A DNA stretch of 64,000 bases from Megalonaias nervosa (taxonomy: Eukaryota; Mollusca; Bivalvia; Unionida; Unionidae), in NCBI GenBank assembly GCA_016617855.1, contig JAECUM010016919.1, positions 1-64,000 of the forward strand. The letters run 5' to 3'. Below, one piece after another: positions 12,304 through 24,420 of this stretch. Under the pieces are notes generated by a model, which was given only the letters and a program-made list of their open reading frames with translations, did no database searches and was not told the origin of the DNA. The position numbers and the translations under genes were made by a program. Position 1 is the stretch's first letter. Each line of letters opens with the position of its first letter.

Positions 12304-12918
12304 TCAGGAGCGAGAAGCAATCAGCTTTAACTGTCTTAAGCCTTTACTACAGCCAGGGCCTACTTCTGTACCTGCTCCCGCCGATGATTTGGTAGAAATC
12401 ACTAGGGCTGGTATCTCAGGCAAAGTAGGTTTGTGAACAGAGTTGGGTTGTTTGGCTCGGGAAGGTATTTTTCTCTTGGGCCGTAATAAAGAAGTCTGAT
12501 ACATTTGCTTCAGACTCCTTAACTCTGCCAAAATTAGTTTCACTGTTCTCCTTCTCTCCTAGACCTTGTTTCTTTTCAGCTGCTGCTGTCGTTTCCTTCT
12601 TGCCTCTTCTTCTTCTTGCTGTTGCTGTTCAAGAAGAAAAGCTTGCTCTGCTTCTTTCTGCTGTTGCAAAAATTTCTCCAGTTCTTCTTTCTGTCCCTGT
12701 TTAAAAACCTCGACGTGTAGTAAAGAAGGAGAAGGTGGCGAAGGTCCTGGTACCGGAACAAATTCTTGCGAAGAAGAGAGAAAATCTACTAAATCCAATT
12801 AAAATCGACCTTTTCTTGAAGTAGGTCCGTGTTGACTTTGGTAACCGCTGCTATACCATCGCTTCTCGTCACCACGACCGGTGCACCCAAATTCATCATC
12901 TTCTTAGCTTCCGTCATG
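12304..12918 (-). pseudogene. Gln/Glu-rich coiled-coil protein upstream of polymerase A, frameshifted
   Basis: Three consecutive minus-strand frames read as one broken gene. The first opens at ATG 12918 (MTEAKKMMNLG) and stops near 12791; the second (12559-12798) is Pro-rich, then strongly Gln/Glu-rich with heptad-like content (EKFLQQQKEAEQAF), ending in a basic tail; the third (12304-12543) is basic with PKRKIPSRAKQP, which looks like a nuclear localisation signal. Each handover is a simple frame change with no gap. The ATG lies 50-60 bases from a TATA-like box in the shared promoter. The family is unknown; the position just upstream of the polymerase suggests an early or DNA-binding gene. 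Confidence 0.4.
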
Positions 12919-13149
12919 TTTCAAAAACCAATGTCGCATCGATTCACTGCGCACAGTCGTTAGCGCACCTATATAGTGAATGTGACGTCACAGCTTAGCT
13001 CTCTTCGTATTAGAAGACAGACTCCGCGCGGTGGCTGAATTTTGTAACGAATGTTGGGATTGGTGAACAATCTCAATCGGTCTTGATCCGCTCTTCCACT
13101 ATAAATAACCGCGGTTCACTTCATTCCCTTCACCTGTTCTCGTCACAAG
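12919..13149. promoter_or_regulatory. Bidirectional promoter with TATA, CCAAT and CRE-like motifs
   Basis: Between two divergent ORFs. Toward the minus-strand gene: CTATATAGG at about 12968-12976 with a palindromic TGACGTCA (CRE/ATF consensus) at about 12981-12988 and a CCAAT at about 12929. Toward the plus-strand gene: CTATAAATAA at about 13099-13108, roughly 45 bases before the ATG, and ATTGG (inverted CCAAT) near 13055. This close divergent layout with twin TATA boxes resembles histone gene pairs and compact DNA virus promoters. Motifs are seen directly; activity is inferred. Confidence 0.55.
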
Positions 13150-13383
13150 ATGTGGACAAACGTTGAATCATCTACTCTTGTATCGTCGATGCTGTTCCGT
13201 ACGGACTTACCCATGTATGTTAAATCAACATGGACAATCATCCGGATCATCGCTACGACTGTTTGGAAAAGAAGGGTCTATGTGAAGAAACAAGGCTGTC
13301 TGAAGAGAGTTCTCATCTACCGACCAGAGGTTAGACGAAATTTTAGGAAGAGAAGAAGATCAGTAAGATGCCCTCTATGTTAA
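13150..13383 (+). CDS. 77-residue basic protein of unknown function
   Basis: Starts at the first ATG after a TATA box and ends 35 bases before a histone-type stem-loop, so the transcription unit looks complete and very short. The product is basic, with a hydrophobic middle (TWTIIRIIATTVW), then a Lys/Arg-rich C-terminus ending RRNFRKRRRSVRCPLC. I do not recognise a histone fold or any known Polinton protein. It could be a small DNA-binding or packaging protein, or a frame-damaged remnant. The gene architecture argues that it was once expressed. Confidence 0.4.
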   Translation: MWTNVESSTLVSSMLFRTDLPMYVKSTWTIIRIIATTVWKRRVYVKKQGCLKRVLIYRPEVRRNFRKRRRSVRCPLC

Positions 13384-13417
13384 CGGAATGGTGTTAAGAA
13401 AAAAAACACAAAACAAC

Positions 13418-13440
13418 CAAAGGCCCTTTTCAGGGTTACT
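13418..13440 (+). terminator. Histone-type mRNA 3' stem-loop
   Basis: CCAAAGGCCCTTTTCAGGGTT matches the replication-dependent histone 3' end pattern: A/C-rich lead, a six-base stem with TTTC-type loop (GGCCCT / AGGGTT, the outer two pairs being G-T wobbles). It lies about 38 bases after a stop codon, the usual histone spacing, and a purine-rich GAAAAGA follows at about 13452, in the place of the downstream element. It suggests processing without a poly(A) tail and S-phase-linked expression. This is inference from motif form and position. Confidence 0.5.
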
Positions 13441-13554
13441 TCATTGCTTTGAAAAGATATTCATTCCAAATTTGCCATAGATGTGTATCAGCCCTATCCA
13501 TCTTGTCCCTATATTTGTCCCAAGAGGGATCTTGACATGCTCCTTCCCCTTGTC

Positions 13555-13735
13555 CCTATCCCTCTTTACCCAATATTGCCCCATGCTGTTTTTCCTTTTT
13601 TGCTCTCATATACCCTATACATTTTTGCCCCATATTACCCCAAGCCATATTTCCTTCTTGGGTCTCATAGGCCCTATATATTTGTGACCCATATTACCCC
13701 AGGCTGTTTTTCCTTCTTTGCCCCCGTAAGCCGTA
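13555..13735. repeat. Diverged ~52-bp tandem repeat
   Basis: About three and a half copies of a C/T-rich unit with the recurring order CCATATTACCCCA, TTTTTCCTTCTT, CTCATA and CCCTATA. The copies give the false Pro/Leu/Phe-rich plus-strand frames at 13481-13776. Confidence 0.75.
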
Positions 13736-13814
13736 TGTCGCCCCCATTAACTACTGATGTTGCATTCGCAAAATGATTGATGAATAAGTGTTTTGATCTA
13801 CCATACGTTACATC

Positions 13815-13965
13815 AGCTGTTCCCAAAGTGGGCGGTACCGCCCCCTGGGGGTTGGGTGGGGCTGCGGCGGGGGGATTACTGAAGGGGCGCTAATGCTGAA
13901 TAATACCCTTTACGGGGTAAGGTAGGGGGCGCTGAAGATAACCATGGGGGCGGTTGTAACCACTG
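13815..13965. mobile_element. G-rich hAT-like terminus (possible)
   Basis: TTCCCAAAGTGGGCGGTACC followed by GCCCCCTGGGGG and repeated GGGGCGCT blocks resembles the ends of hAT elements, which often open with a variant of CAG-GTTCCCAAAGTGGGC. No matching opposite end or 8-bp duplication was found. It may be a solo fragment. Confidence 0.3.
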
Positions 13966-14049
13966 TGTCACATTATCTTACATGTCAACATATTTTTGGA
14001 GAATTTTGATATCATATATGTAAGCATGCACACCAAGAGACCTTAGCTG

Positions 14050-14245
14050 GGCTAATCCGATGGTAGGATTCTAACCTGCAGCTTTAAAGTTTTAAGTAGG
14101 TTACTCTAACCACTGAGTAACCGTGGCCCTGTGGAGGAAACTTGAGAACTAGAATAGAAACGACGACCTTGCATGGACCACCAAACTCCTGTGCAGGTGC
14201 AGGAACCGAGAATCGAACCTAAGGGTAGATTAGTGAAAAATGAAC
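14050..14245 (-). repeat. tRNA-derived SINE fragment
   Basis: On the minus strand, TACTCAGTGGTTAGAGTA (box A-like) and GGTTAGAATCC (box B-like) lie about 25 bases apart at 14065-14125, with a second box-B-like GGTTCGATTC at about 14213-14222. The acceptor stem does not pair like a real tRNA gene, so this is a SINE head or two joined fragments. Confidence 0.45.
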
Positions 14246-14249
14246 ACGC

Positions 14250-16310
14250 TACTACTACGATATTAGGCTATCTCGAACCAAGCTTGAATATCAACAACAT
14301 CTCTTAAATCTGGAATTAAATCTTAAACTAAGGCAAGATGAATTTTAAATCAGACTTTAAATTTGACTGATTAATAAATCTTTAGTGCAGACTAAAAGGT
14401 TTAAACATTATGGACAAACCGGAGCTGGGTAGCTTTTAGGTGGTTTGATAAATATTAACCTAGTATTTATAAATTCAAGAGCTCATCGATATCATAAGGA
14501 TGACAATAACAGCAGTGTAAGCCAGGCAGTTTTATATATGGTTTAATCAGTACGAGTATTTTGATCTTTAAAAGAATGCCTCTTGTAACCTATTGCAAAC
14601 CAAACTTGGTGATACAAATATTTCTGTACTATCGATTTTATCATAGCACAGTTTTCAGATTAGTTTTTGAGCACTATATCAACACAGATACGTGTCAGAA
14701 GTAAGCCGTTTTTACTGTTTCTTAAAATTAAGTGAATATGAGTAAAGCTTTAAAAATAACTTTACTATTATTTATTAGGTTAATCTTTGCAATCGGTTGA
14801 TCAAACTGCATTCATGAAATCATATATATTCTGAATTCTAGGTCAAAGCATTATACTGTTGAAAGACAAAGTTGGATTACAGAAGGATGAGACACTGAGA
14901 AGTGTCTTCTGGCCATTACAGCGAACAGACTTTCGAATACGTATAATCATTTTTGGTCAGCTACATGCCAGTTGTTTCGACAGAAGGCTTGATTTTAAAG
15001 TCCTGTCTAACATAAGTGTTCTAGCTCAATTTGTAGTTAAACATCTTTATGTAAATTTTGCTTCAAAAATGTCATCTCTGTTGTAGTTGTAACAATGTTC
15101 ATTAATTACAGACCCAATTTAATAATGTTTAAGAGGCGAATAAAGCATTTAAGCGAAATGTAAAGAAAATAAAATACCACTATTCTCATATATACCTTCG
15201 TAGCTTATTAAATTCTTAATTATAGAGACAATCCCGATGACATTGTTTAACTGTTGTAGGTGTAAATATTTAGGAGTTAAATATCTACTATTTGAAATAG
15301 AATGGTGTACTATCCAATGTTTAAGGGTAATTCTTTTAATATAAACTTGTTTTAGCCATCTAATAGGCATGACATAATAGAGAGATTGACGTCGTGGAAA
15401 CAGAAGAATAGATAATGATATTACTGACTGCATTTGATAAATGATGAATGGAGATTTGGGAGGATTGGGAGATCGTTAAACTAATAGAATGATCGATTGA
15501 CTGATTGATTAATGGACCGACTGATTTGTTGCCATGTCCACAGAAAAACAAACATAGATAAACAATAAAAACACAACTCATAAACATCTTTCAAAACGAT
15601 GTATACAATTGAAACACGCCACAATACTTTCTTATCTATAAGTGTTTTGTTGTGTACCTCTAGGCCTAGTCTAAGTGCGAGGTCCATGTTTAGGAAAATT
15701 TCAACTTGAGACAGCTAATGACATAGATTATCTTAATTTTTATATTTTATAGGCGAATTTGATCAGATCTGCGTTCATTATCATTACCACAATCATCAGC
15801 ATTATTATCGTCCTCGTCATGAAGAAACACCATCATGATCATTATTGAATAAGATGTGAACCGAGCCTAAGATAAATTATGGGATACCTGGTAACAAAAA
15901 ACGCCTTTGGATAAGGTGGAAAAATACAGAGTATCAAAATATACCCGATAATAAAGCTTGGCCTTTAAACCGTTTATGTTTGTGTGCATATTAAATTACA
16001 CGAATTCCGCCATTTACTAGGCGTATGCATACATTTGATTTGAAAATGTCCTTATTGCTAAATGTGCCTACAATATTATGATACAAACAATAACTGCGTT
16101 TGTTCTATCATTAAGATTTTGAAGTAGGAAATTTGTGAATATGTACCGGTAGATTACATTTAGATATTTATGAGAGTGGAGGTAAGATTAACATTACAGT
16201 GTCGTAGTTTCTCAGTTTACATTCATAAGATTATGCACGTTTCATGGCACAAAACTGGAATAATAGTTGCATGACGCAGTACATACAGATGAAGAATGTT
16301 TGCCTATAAC
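14250..16310. other. No gene recognised
   Basis: AT-rich non-coding sequence. The frames at 14859-15086 and 15149-15687 have no domain features, no codon bias and overlap each other on one strand. Nothing else is supported. Confidence 0.5.
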
Positions 16311-16317
16311 AGTTAAA

Positions 16318-16562
16318 TGTTCTTGTATTGGGACGATTTTTATCATGTCACTTATTTCAGTGTCCTAATTTCCAATTCCGTTTGAAACGTTCATGAACTG
16401 GGGCGAATTTAACATGTCACTTATTTCAGAGTCCTAATTCCGATTCCGTTTGAAATTTTCTTGTACTGGGACGATTTTAGCATGTCACTTATTTCAAATT
16501 CCATAGTTTCCACCTCCATTTGAGATATTCTTTTATTGGAACAATTTTAACATATCACTAAT
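16318..16562. repeat. ~70-bp tandem repeat, about 3.5 copies
   Basis: Copies begin near 16319, 16390, 16459 and 16529. The shared core is TTCTTGTATTGGGACGATTT, then CATGTCACTTATTTC, then CCTAATTCCGATTCCGTTTG. The copies diverge toward the right. Confidence 0.8.
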
Positions 16563-17635
16563 TTTCTCTCGTTTCGAAATGCACACGATTTGGTCGTTCA
16601 TAACATTTTTTATTTACGTAACTGACTTCATTCAGCTTGATAACTATATCACGTCAATGGAAGTCAATCTTTACTATCTTTCTCACTATGGTCTATTTTA
16701 AAGTTTTGTAATAGTTATCAATTAACTGTATTCATACAAATGAGCAGACTCAGCTTGTCTGATTTGAATAAACGTTGCTTTGATTCGATATATGCAAGAA
16801 CGTTTACAAAATGTTTACCCACATGTCATAGGAAAGAAAACACATTGCGAAAGACAAGAATACAGAAGCAGTGGTCGACATTAAAGTACATATAAAGGAG
16901 ATGAATGGACTCACCATATTTAAAGAAGAGTAGAATGAGCAAATATCATTTTATGGCAAAATAAAAACAAAATGACAGAAATCTGTTTTGAAGAAAGAAA
17001 TTTATTTTATCTTTAATAGAAAGAGTTCCCACTGAAAATAACTCTTGCTCCATTAAATTTATAATTTAGAAGAAATTCCTATCAAAATAATTAAATTAGC
17101 AAATAAACAAACTAATAAATAACAGCTAATATAGTTCCGTCTGAGGGAACCAGATATTTGTAGCCTACGATATATATCGTGTAGAAGGGGTGTATGTGAA
17201 GATAACCTGAACGTCTTTAAATATTAAAAAGTGTTTTACAAATAACTAATTTAGGTGCTGGCACCAAAATAGAGAAATTGTGTTTCGGGTGAATTTAATC
17301 TGCCTTCTGGCTTGCAAAGCTTGCGAAAAACAAAGTTCGAAACTCTTTAATTAGATTTCCTTATGTTAGTGTCCCAGTCAAAACTTATTTAATCTTATGT
17401 ATTGCCTGCTCATGAAGACAATCAAATAAAAACAAAAGCATAAATACGAAACTAACTTTACAGGAAAAATGTCTCGGAATGACATGATTAATTGATTATT
17501 GGTTGCCGGTGAACTAAATATAATTTTTTCAGCTGGAATAAAACCAATAATGAAACACATTGACTGTATATACCCCAGCTTACGCGTTGAAGACCTTTAT
17601 CTTTACTTGAAAATACAACTTTCAAAATAATCCTC
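16563..17635. other. No gene recognised
   Basis: AT-rich non-coding DNA. The 60-codon minus frame at 17378-17560 has no supporting feature. Confidence 0.5.
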
Positions 17636-18345
17636 ATCCCCTTTCATGACAGTGGCACATGTAAGCGCCAGCATATTCATTCATGGCAGTGGCACATGCA
17701 AGTACCAACATCTCTTTTCATGGCAGTGGCACACGTAAGTACCATTATTTAATATTATGGCAGTAGCACATGTAAGTACCAGCATCTTCTTTCATGGCAG
17801 TGGCACCTGTAAGTACCAGCATCTTCTTTCATGGTAGTGGCACATGTAAATACCAGCATCTCTTTTCATGGCAGAAGCACATGAAAGTGCCAGCATTTCC
17901 TATCATGGTAGTGGCTCATATAATGAACAGAGTCTCCTTCCATAACAGTGTCACATGTAAGTACCAGCATCTTCTTTCATGCCAGTGGCACATGTAAGCA
18001 CCGGCATCGTCTTTCATGGCAGTGGCGTATGTAAGTACCAGCATCTTCTTTCATGGCAGTAGCACATGTAAGTACCATTATTTCCGATCATGACAGTGTC
18101 ACTTGTATGTACCAGCAGCTCCTTTCATGGCAGTGGCACATTTAGTACCAGTATCTTCTTTCATGGCAGTGGCACATGAAAGCATCAGCATCCTCGTTTA
18201 TGACAGTGGCATATGTTAGCGCCAACATCTTCTTTCATGGCAGTGGAACATGCATAAAAATAAGTACCAGCATCTTCGTTCATGGCAGTGACACATGTAA
18301 GCGCCAGCATATTCATTCATGGCAGTAGAACATGCAAGTACCAAG
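17636..18345. repeat. 37-bp satellite-like tandem array (about 19 copies)
   Basis: The recurring core is TTTCATGGCAGTGGCACATG followed by TAAGTACCAGCATCTTC; the period is about 37 bp with single-base changes and a few short indels (for example an inserted AAATAAG-type segment near 18256). Copies lack unique spacers, so this is a minisatellite and not a CRISPR array. It encodes a false plus frame at 17794-17997. Confidence 0.9.
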
Positions 18346-21300
18346 TTACGTGTTTGTATCTAAAAGGGTCTAAGCATTCAAACGATTGACGAAACATTCA
18401 GTATCTTGCACTTTTGATGTTGACTTTGAAAATATGACCTTGAAACTGATTTCAGTATCGACGCATCTTTTAGCAGAGATACATTTAATTGCTCTAATTT
18501 TCATCCCTTTATCTGAAAACAACCGAGTTACAATAACGAAAGAAAAAAAATCAAACGGCTAATATTTGATCTTGAAACTCGGAAACCAGTTAGGAATATT
18601 GAGTAATGAAAGAAAATCAGTCTGATATTTTCTGTGCTGCTGTTCATTGCAGAGTACAAGATTTTAGCTAAGTCCGGTGTAATAATTGTCATGAAAGGTT
18701 TGCTGCGTCTACCGTTAATAGTTTTCTGCAAAACATAAACGAAATAAAAACAGATAACTTGTTTATTGAACGAATACTTTGTATGTGGTTGAAGTGTCAA
18801 ACAGACTTGTCCTTTCAGGTTACCACATACTGTTATTAAGGTGAAAATGTTTTGCTTTCCTGATGCAACACCTACGAAGTTTGTGAGCTAATGCAGTTTA
18901 CTTACCGAAACGTTTTTCATCATGATGAAAAATATACATTTTTACAATAACTTATAAACATTTTGTAAACTAGTTACTGTTTGTGCTTCGGCTTGACTTA
19001 TAAGCAAGCAAACATATAGAAAGAAAGACCGCAATATGGAGAGACAAATAAATAGACAAGTAGATGGCTGGCAGGATGAATAACTGGATGATTAGATTAA
19101 ATGATACATGACTTGTTCATATTGACATATATACCACATTACTAAACCTACAAGGTACAACCTCTGATAGTTACAGCTGTGGAAACTTAGAGGAAGTTTG
19201 CAAATTTCATCAGTTTAGTTAATTATTATTTTCCTTCTTCAAACTAGCGGATAATATACGTAACAACTTACTGGTCACAGGCCTAATCGAAACTAGATAT
19301 TATTTTCATTGCATACCCTAAATATCTGTTTTAATGTTGGGTTATAGCATAGAACTGGTAGAGTTTTTGTCATTATTGTGCTGTATCGTTTGCGTACTGT
19401 ATCGTTTCTGAATCTTTTATTATGTTGCCAAAGATGTTTACAAGCACTTGCTGACTATATAAAATGTGGAGGAACGCCTCTGTTTCCTTCAGAATTAAAA
19501 AAATATGCATTTGATTCGGTGCATAGATTTTGCTCCACAATTTCAAATTGTAAATGAAGTCTGTTTCCCTGAGTCTTCCTACTGGTAAACCTTGTTATCA
19601 AATGGAAGGGTGGTAGTGTCTGGATTACAATAGACTGCCAGGCCTTTCTTTTGCGTAGACTCGGTATGTTCGTGCTAATAGTCTGATGGATTCTTTCGTT
19701 TGCTGGACATTCTCAGTTTAAATAGGCGAATCGGATTTATCCAGGTTTTAATTTCAGTCTGAGGATTTCTGTATAGGGCAAAAAGGGCCATATTCCGACA
19801 TATGCAACAACAACAAAGCTATAGGACACGTAAATTCAAACAACACATACCCCAGGTTTGTTACAGTATTATTCACTAACAAATGGAGGTTAAGTGTAAG
19901 GTAAATGAATCAGACGATCCGTACTTGCAATACCTGTGCCTAGGTTTCGCACTGCATTTTAGCTAAATAAATAAGATTATAAAAGCACACTACCCTTATA
20001 CAAAACATGTGAAATGTGATTAACTCAAAAATATATCAAATTTTTCTTTCCTGGAAAGTGTGGTTTAATGATAAAAAGGAATTGTCCCGATATTATGTTA
20101 ATTTGTACTGCTTGACTTGATTGGAAACAAGACAAGGAAATACAATAATTATAGACTCACCTGTATAGGACGTTTGAGGAAATACATTATTTAAATTAGA
20201 CAAATTTGGTTGAAAATTGTTATATACGTACATCTTTTTAGGGTTTGTGGTAAATGGTGGATTCTAACTATGTAGAATATTTATTTAATGTAAAAAATAA
20301 AAAGTATCTTTTTGAAAAACAAGGTACTTTCTATATTTGATAGTCACTGTTTCTGATAATGCTTTGTTGCGCCTCTCGACACAGTATTCCGGTTCGTAAT
20401 CTCCAAACAATCATCTGAATATCGGAACAAAGACGACAACGATCTTACATATTTTCGTTTAGCTGCTAATTGTAGCCTAATAGATTGAAGTGAAATATTC
20501 TTTTCATCTCTGTTGGATTTGTATGAAAGTAAAGCGAAACTACTGAGAATTACTTTGTTTAATAATTAATAATAATTGTTTAATAAATGATCGAAGTATA
20601 ATCAACAATTATTGTGCAAGTCACGTGGGTCATGTAGGCATTCAACACCGATTATTTAAGTAATGGGTGTCATTTTTTAGAATTTGATTCTACATACCTT
20701 AAAGGGGCAAGTATTCACTTCACTTGAATTCGTATACATCCATATTCCTTTGGAAGGTGATTATTTAGACGCCCGGAGAGTTGTATACGGCAAAATGAAT
20801 GTTAAAATACGTAGATATTTTTGGACGAAATGAACCTAAAGGTGTGATCCAGTACAATCCGAATTGAATGTCGCACTCTGTGATGTCACAATGAAAGTTA
20901 TGCATATTGATAAATTCGTACTACCCTCGCTTATTTTGACCCAAGTTTAGTACATGACCACGATTGTAAAAGACCGTAGAGATCGACAATTTTCGTCGGG
21001 AAGTTTCTTGATGACAGTTTAAGTGCAGATCATTCAAAACCCAGGATTGAATAGACTTTCGTTAAAGAAAGGCAGTGTTACATTAAAAAAAAACAACAAA
21101 CAATTTATATTTAATTTATAATGAGTAAATGCGCATGCATGACCCATGTGACTTGTACTGTACCCTTTCTCATTATCGTATGCTTATATATGGCACAATG
21201 CTTTACTTTCCAAATGCAAATGCTTTACAAACGCTTAAAGGAAACATCAAGATTAGTAAGGAAGTTTCATGTTTGCCGCAACATATTTATAAGTTTAGAG

Positions 21301-22550
21301 TGGTGAAATACACGCAGGCTGTTCATTTGACGCGTGTCACATTTGACATATATATTAACAGTATATGCAAATAATCAACGTTTCAATTAGTGAATGTATG
21401 TATATATCAGAACATGTCCAGCTTAAGTGTCTTGTATTTTTACTTGCTATTAAATATTATTTTATTAAATACTCATTATATACAGTTAGCTAGTTGACCT
21501 AATTTGGAAATCATGTACGTACATGAAACAAATTCAGGCAAACTATCGCTACATGTAGTAGTGTCTTCTTCTATGAATATATCAGACATAAAAATGTAGA
21601 CAGAAGTTTTCATATAATTCTAGAAAATTACGTTCATATCAAGGGAACTATACTGAAAACAGCAAAGCGAAAGACAGTTCATTACACAGTGGTTCTACTT
21701 CATCATCATGATCGCAAGTGGAAACAATAGGAAAATCATCAAAATTCCACCCTCCACTGGTCATGAGATGATCACTACACTTAGTGCCGTAACCACTGTA
21801 TGTTTATAAATAAAAATTTAAAAAATGCTGAAAAATAATATTGTAAAAACATAGGGTATGTGCCCTTTGTGTTCATGTATCCATTTATAGCGTTGTCAGA
21901 TTTTATTGAATGTTTGATTATAGGGAGTAAGTGTTCGTAATTTATTTATCAAAAAAATTGTGTAATTAGCCAATTACTATGAGTGCACGTCATAATGTTC
22001 AGTACGCACGAAACTTTGCAGAGGAACGGATTAGTTTAATTTCTAAAACAAATATCAGTTTCTGCTTCATCTACGACTAACCAATTATCTCTAGGATCCT
22101 CCTCCCATCTCCATTGTGTTTGCCTTCTTTGACGAAATTTAAAACGAAGATGTAGAGCGGTGTAATGTCTTTGCATACGGAATGAAGAAAGATCAAAGCA
22201 GAAAATGAATCTAGATTGACCGTTAAATGCAAGAAAAATCCCCCAACTGTGTTCCAAAATTTCCAACTAAAAGCTAGCAATCGCTCTCGGCTTCCTTAAA
22301 AACATTTTGGAAAACTTAAACAAACTTATACGTTAGCAACGAAAGAGTGAAATCCCGATTTCACATACCGCATGCTTAAGTACTAATATCGTTGGATAGA
22401 TTTGATATTGGCCACACAGCAAGGGGCAAAGATGTGTGCGTACATAAAAGTATTTATCTAGTTTTCCGGTCCATGTAAAAAGATAGCACTTGACTGACTG
22501 AATTGCTTTTTGGAATTTTGTGATACATCAACATATGAAAGATTATATTG
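18346..22550. other. No gene recognised; possible short inverted-repeat element
   Basis: About 4.2 kb of AT-rich non-coding DNA. At about 21690-21802 an ~110-bp segment is bounded by CAGTGGTT and AACCACTG, which could be a tiny hAT-type MITE, but the inverted repeat is only 8 bp. Small frames at 18528-18800, 21121-21374 and 22036-22280 show no recognisable domain. Confidence 0.45.
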
Positions 22551-22557
22551 TGCCTAT

Positions 22558-22682
22558 ACAATCGGAGTAAAGGTCTTGCCCATGGACACACTAAGATGGT
22601 TGCCCCACTGGCCTGGGCAGGATAAGAGCTCTTAATCATTCTGATGGCGAGTTCAGCAAGCCAACCATAGAGCCACTGTATC
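22558..22682 (-). repeat. tRNA-derived SINE
   Basis: On the minus strand a box A-like GTGGCTCTATGGTTGGC is followed about 30 bases later by a decayed box B (GAGCTCTTATCCTGCCC), then a body with CCAGTGGGGCAACC and GTCCATGGGCAAGACC. The order matches a tRNA head with a conserved SINE body. Confidence 0.5.
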
Positions 22683-22689
22683 TGAAACA

Positions 22690-23638
22690 GAGCAAATTAA
22701 TGAAAACTGTTTCATGCTAATCTCTTAAACGGGTTGTGGATAGGTTTCAGGTTATCACGCATAAAATATATATTTATAAATTCCCTCAGAAATTTTCTTT
22801 TATTTTTGTAAATTTAATTTTTGAGAATTTGATGATTTCTGCAATGAAATAATGACTTGTGATGCCTTGTTATCGGCACGAATGTACCCAATCAGTGTTT
22901 GCTATCGATCCACAAATTCACACACTGACACGCATTTGAACTCACTGGTTGATTTACGTTTGCGTGCACGACAACTGAGGCATTTTCCTTAGAATCCTCT
23001 AGTTGTCGTTGTCCCCACTCAACTCTATAGAATATTTTTTTTTCAGGAATGTGCTGTTTGTTCTAAAAATTATTCCAATATTTTGAATACTTTTAGACCC
23101 ATTTATCTCTAAATTCCGACAAATTCTGGAAAATTCACTCCAAACAACATAAGCAATATAATACTCATTTTAATCAAGATTACTGCTTGAATATCTATGC
23201 ATCCTATTCCCTGCCACGTATCCGATGGTATTTCCTGCTCTAATATATAATCCTTTTAATGCCTTGGGTCAAGTGACTTTGTGGCAAATTCATTTGAGGG
23301 GATAATCAAAGATTATTTACCGTGCCTTTTCAGTAAATCTTTGAACATATGTTACCAATTACTCAGGTGGTTCTTGATGAAGAAGTGATGCAAGTGCCTC
23401 TGAGACAGAATGTTACCTTTCCCAAAATTGTTTCTGTATTTCTGCTAAATGCAACGGTGCACTCCTAATTGGATAGGGCTGTCGTTGTGTTCCCTAGATG
23501 GCTAAAGCGGTTTCATTCTTTTTTAAGGCCTACTGTAACAGTTCGAATAAGTTAATGGTGTATTCGAGTGTGTTTGTAACGTCGCGTTTCATACACTTCT
23601 ATATCATTACTGGCGGAAAGCAGAGCTTTTGATTATAT

Positions 23639-23675
<37 letters not shown>

Positions 23676-23980
23676 CATAAATATACACCAGACAGTACGG
23701 ACAGGGCTATTCTTCCTGGAATCTATAGAAGAATGCTTGATAATAGAAGGCAGAATTATTATTAATGCATATAATACTATCATATAGGGTAGAGAATTTT
23801 TAATTCGTACTCGTCGGAGATTCATTATGATTGTTAAATTTGTGTTTTTCTAATCAGACACGTTCATGTGATATGCTTGCATCCAAACTGGCACGATAGT
23901 TTTGTTTTGGTACCATCTGTCAAATCATATAGTGTGAGAACTATATAAGAACATAATGATCCGCGCAAATTTATCACGAA
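22690..23980. repeat. Non-coding stretch with a (GA)n microsatellite
   Basis: No gene is seen. A GA run of about 33 bases occupies 23642-23674. The frame at 23607-23825 is an artefact of that run. Confidence 0.6.
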
Positions 23981-23989
23981 ACTCATCCC

Positions 23990-24420
23990 AAGTGTAATCG
24001 GAAGCACACCAAGTTATATCAATATCTGCAAGGCCATGCGCTTCAATACCGCAATCAACATGTCACCTTTGTCAGGATTACTTTAATGACGTGTATGTAT
24101 CGTTTAGCTAAGTAAATCACATCGGTGTTTTTGTGTGGACATCTAAACAATTCTTGCGAGATTAATTTGGTGTGCAAGTATCGCATCGTCGTACACGACA
24201 AGATTATTTTAACATTAATCAAGGTCATCAAAGCAGGTACTTCATCAATTGTGGAAAAGAAACGTATAGCAGTCGCTTTACGAATTCCCGCAGTTGAAAG
24301 ACTTTGAGGACATTATAACACGGTCACCATCCGCCGAAGTTGCAATCACATACAGGTGATCCCACACTAACTATCTTAAAAGGATATTGAATAGTAATTC
24401 AATTGTTTCATAATCCAACA
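23990..24420 (-). pseudogene. Packaging ATPase remnant (A32-like)
   Basis: The minus strand near 24150-24215 reads NNLVVYDDAILAHQINLARI, matching the Walker B block of the ATPase of element C. Nucleotide similarity to C continues on both sides (for example the segment around ATCGTCGTACACGACAAGAT versus ATCATCGTACACTACTAAAT). Stops and frame changes are frequent and Walker A is not recovered. Confidence 0.6.

Larger units (their letters stand above)
8820..13440 (-). mobile_element. Polinton/Maverick remnant A
   Basis: This region has the left arm of a Polinton-type element: a protein-primed family-B DNA polymerase remnant on the minus strand, short ORFs just upstream of it, a divergent promoter, and a basic ORF on the plus strand. 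No integrase, ATPase, capsid or terminal repeats are seen, so only part survives. Its polymerase is more similar to that of remnant D (59.4-61.1 kb) than to the polymerase of element C, judging by shared motif wording (NCLWGK-AQRS followed by TEYL). Base composition is higher in G+C than the flanks, which suggests a more recent arrival than B or D. Confidence 0.7.

Noticed and set aside
12566..12802. Ser/Cys-rich plus-strand ORF
   Set aside because: It is the antisense of the Gln/Glu-rich coiled-coil gene; CTT/CTG-rich reverse codons give the false Cys/Ser content.
8820..13440. The missing half of Polinton D or C
   Set aside because: A is separated by over 11 kb from B and by 46 kb from D, with no shared ends. 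Similarity to D is by lineage, not by continuity.
17636..18345. A CRISPR-like array
   Set aside because: The 37-bp units abut each other with no unique spacers, and the window is eukaryotic.
21690..21802. A hAT-type MITE
   Set aside because: The inverted ends are only 8 bp and no 8-bp duplication was seen, so it is left as a possibility only.
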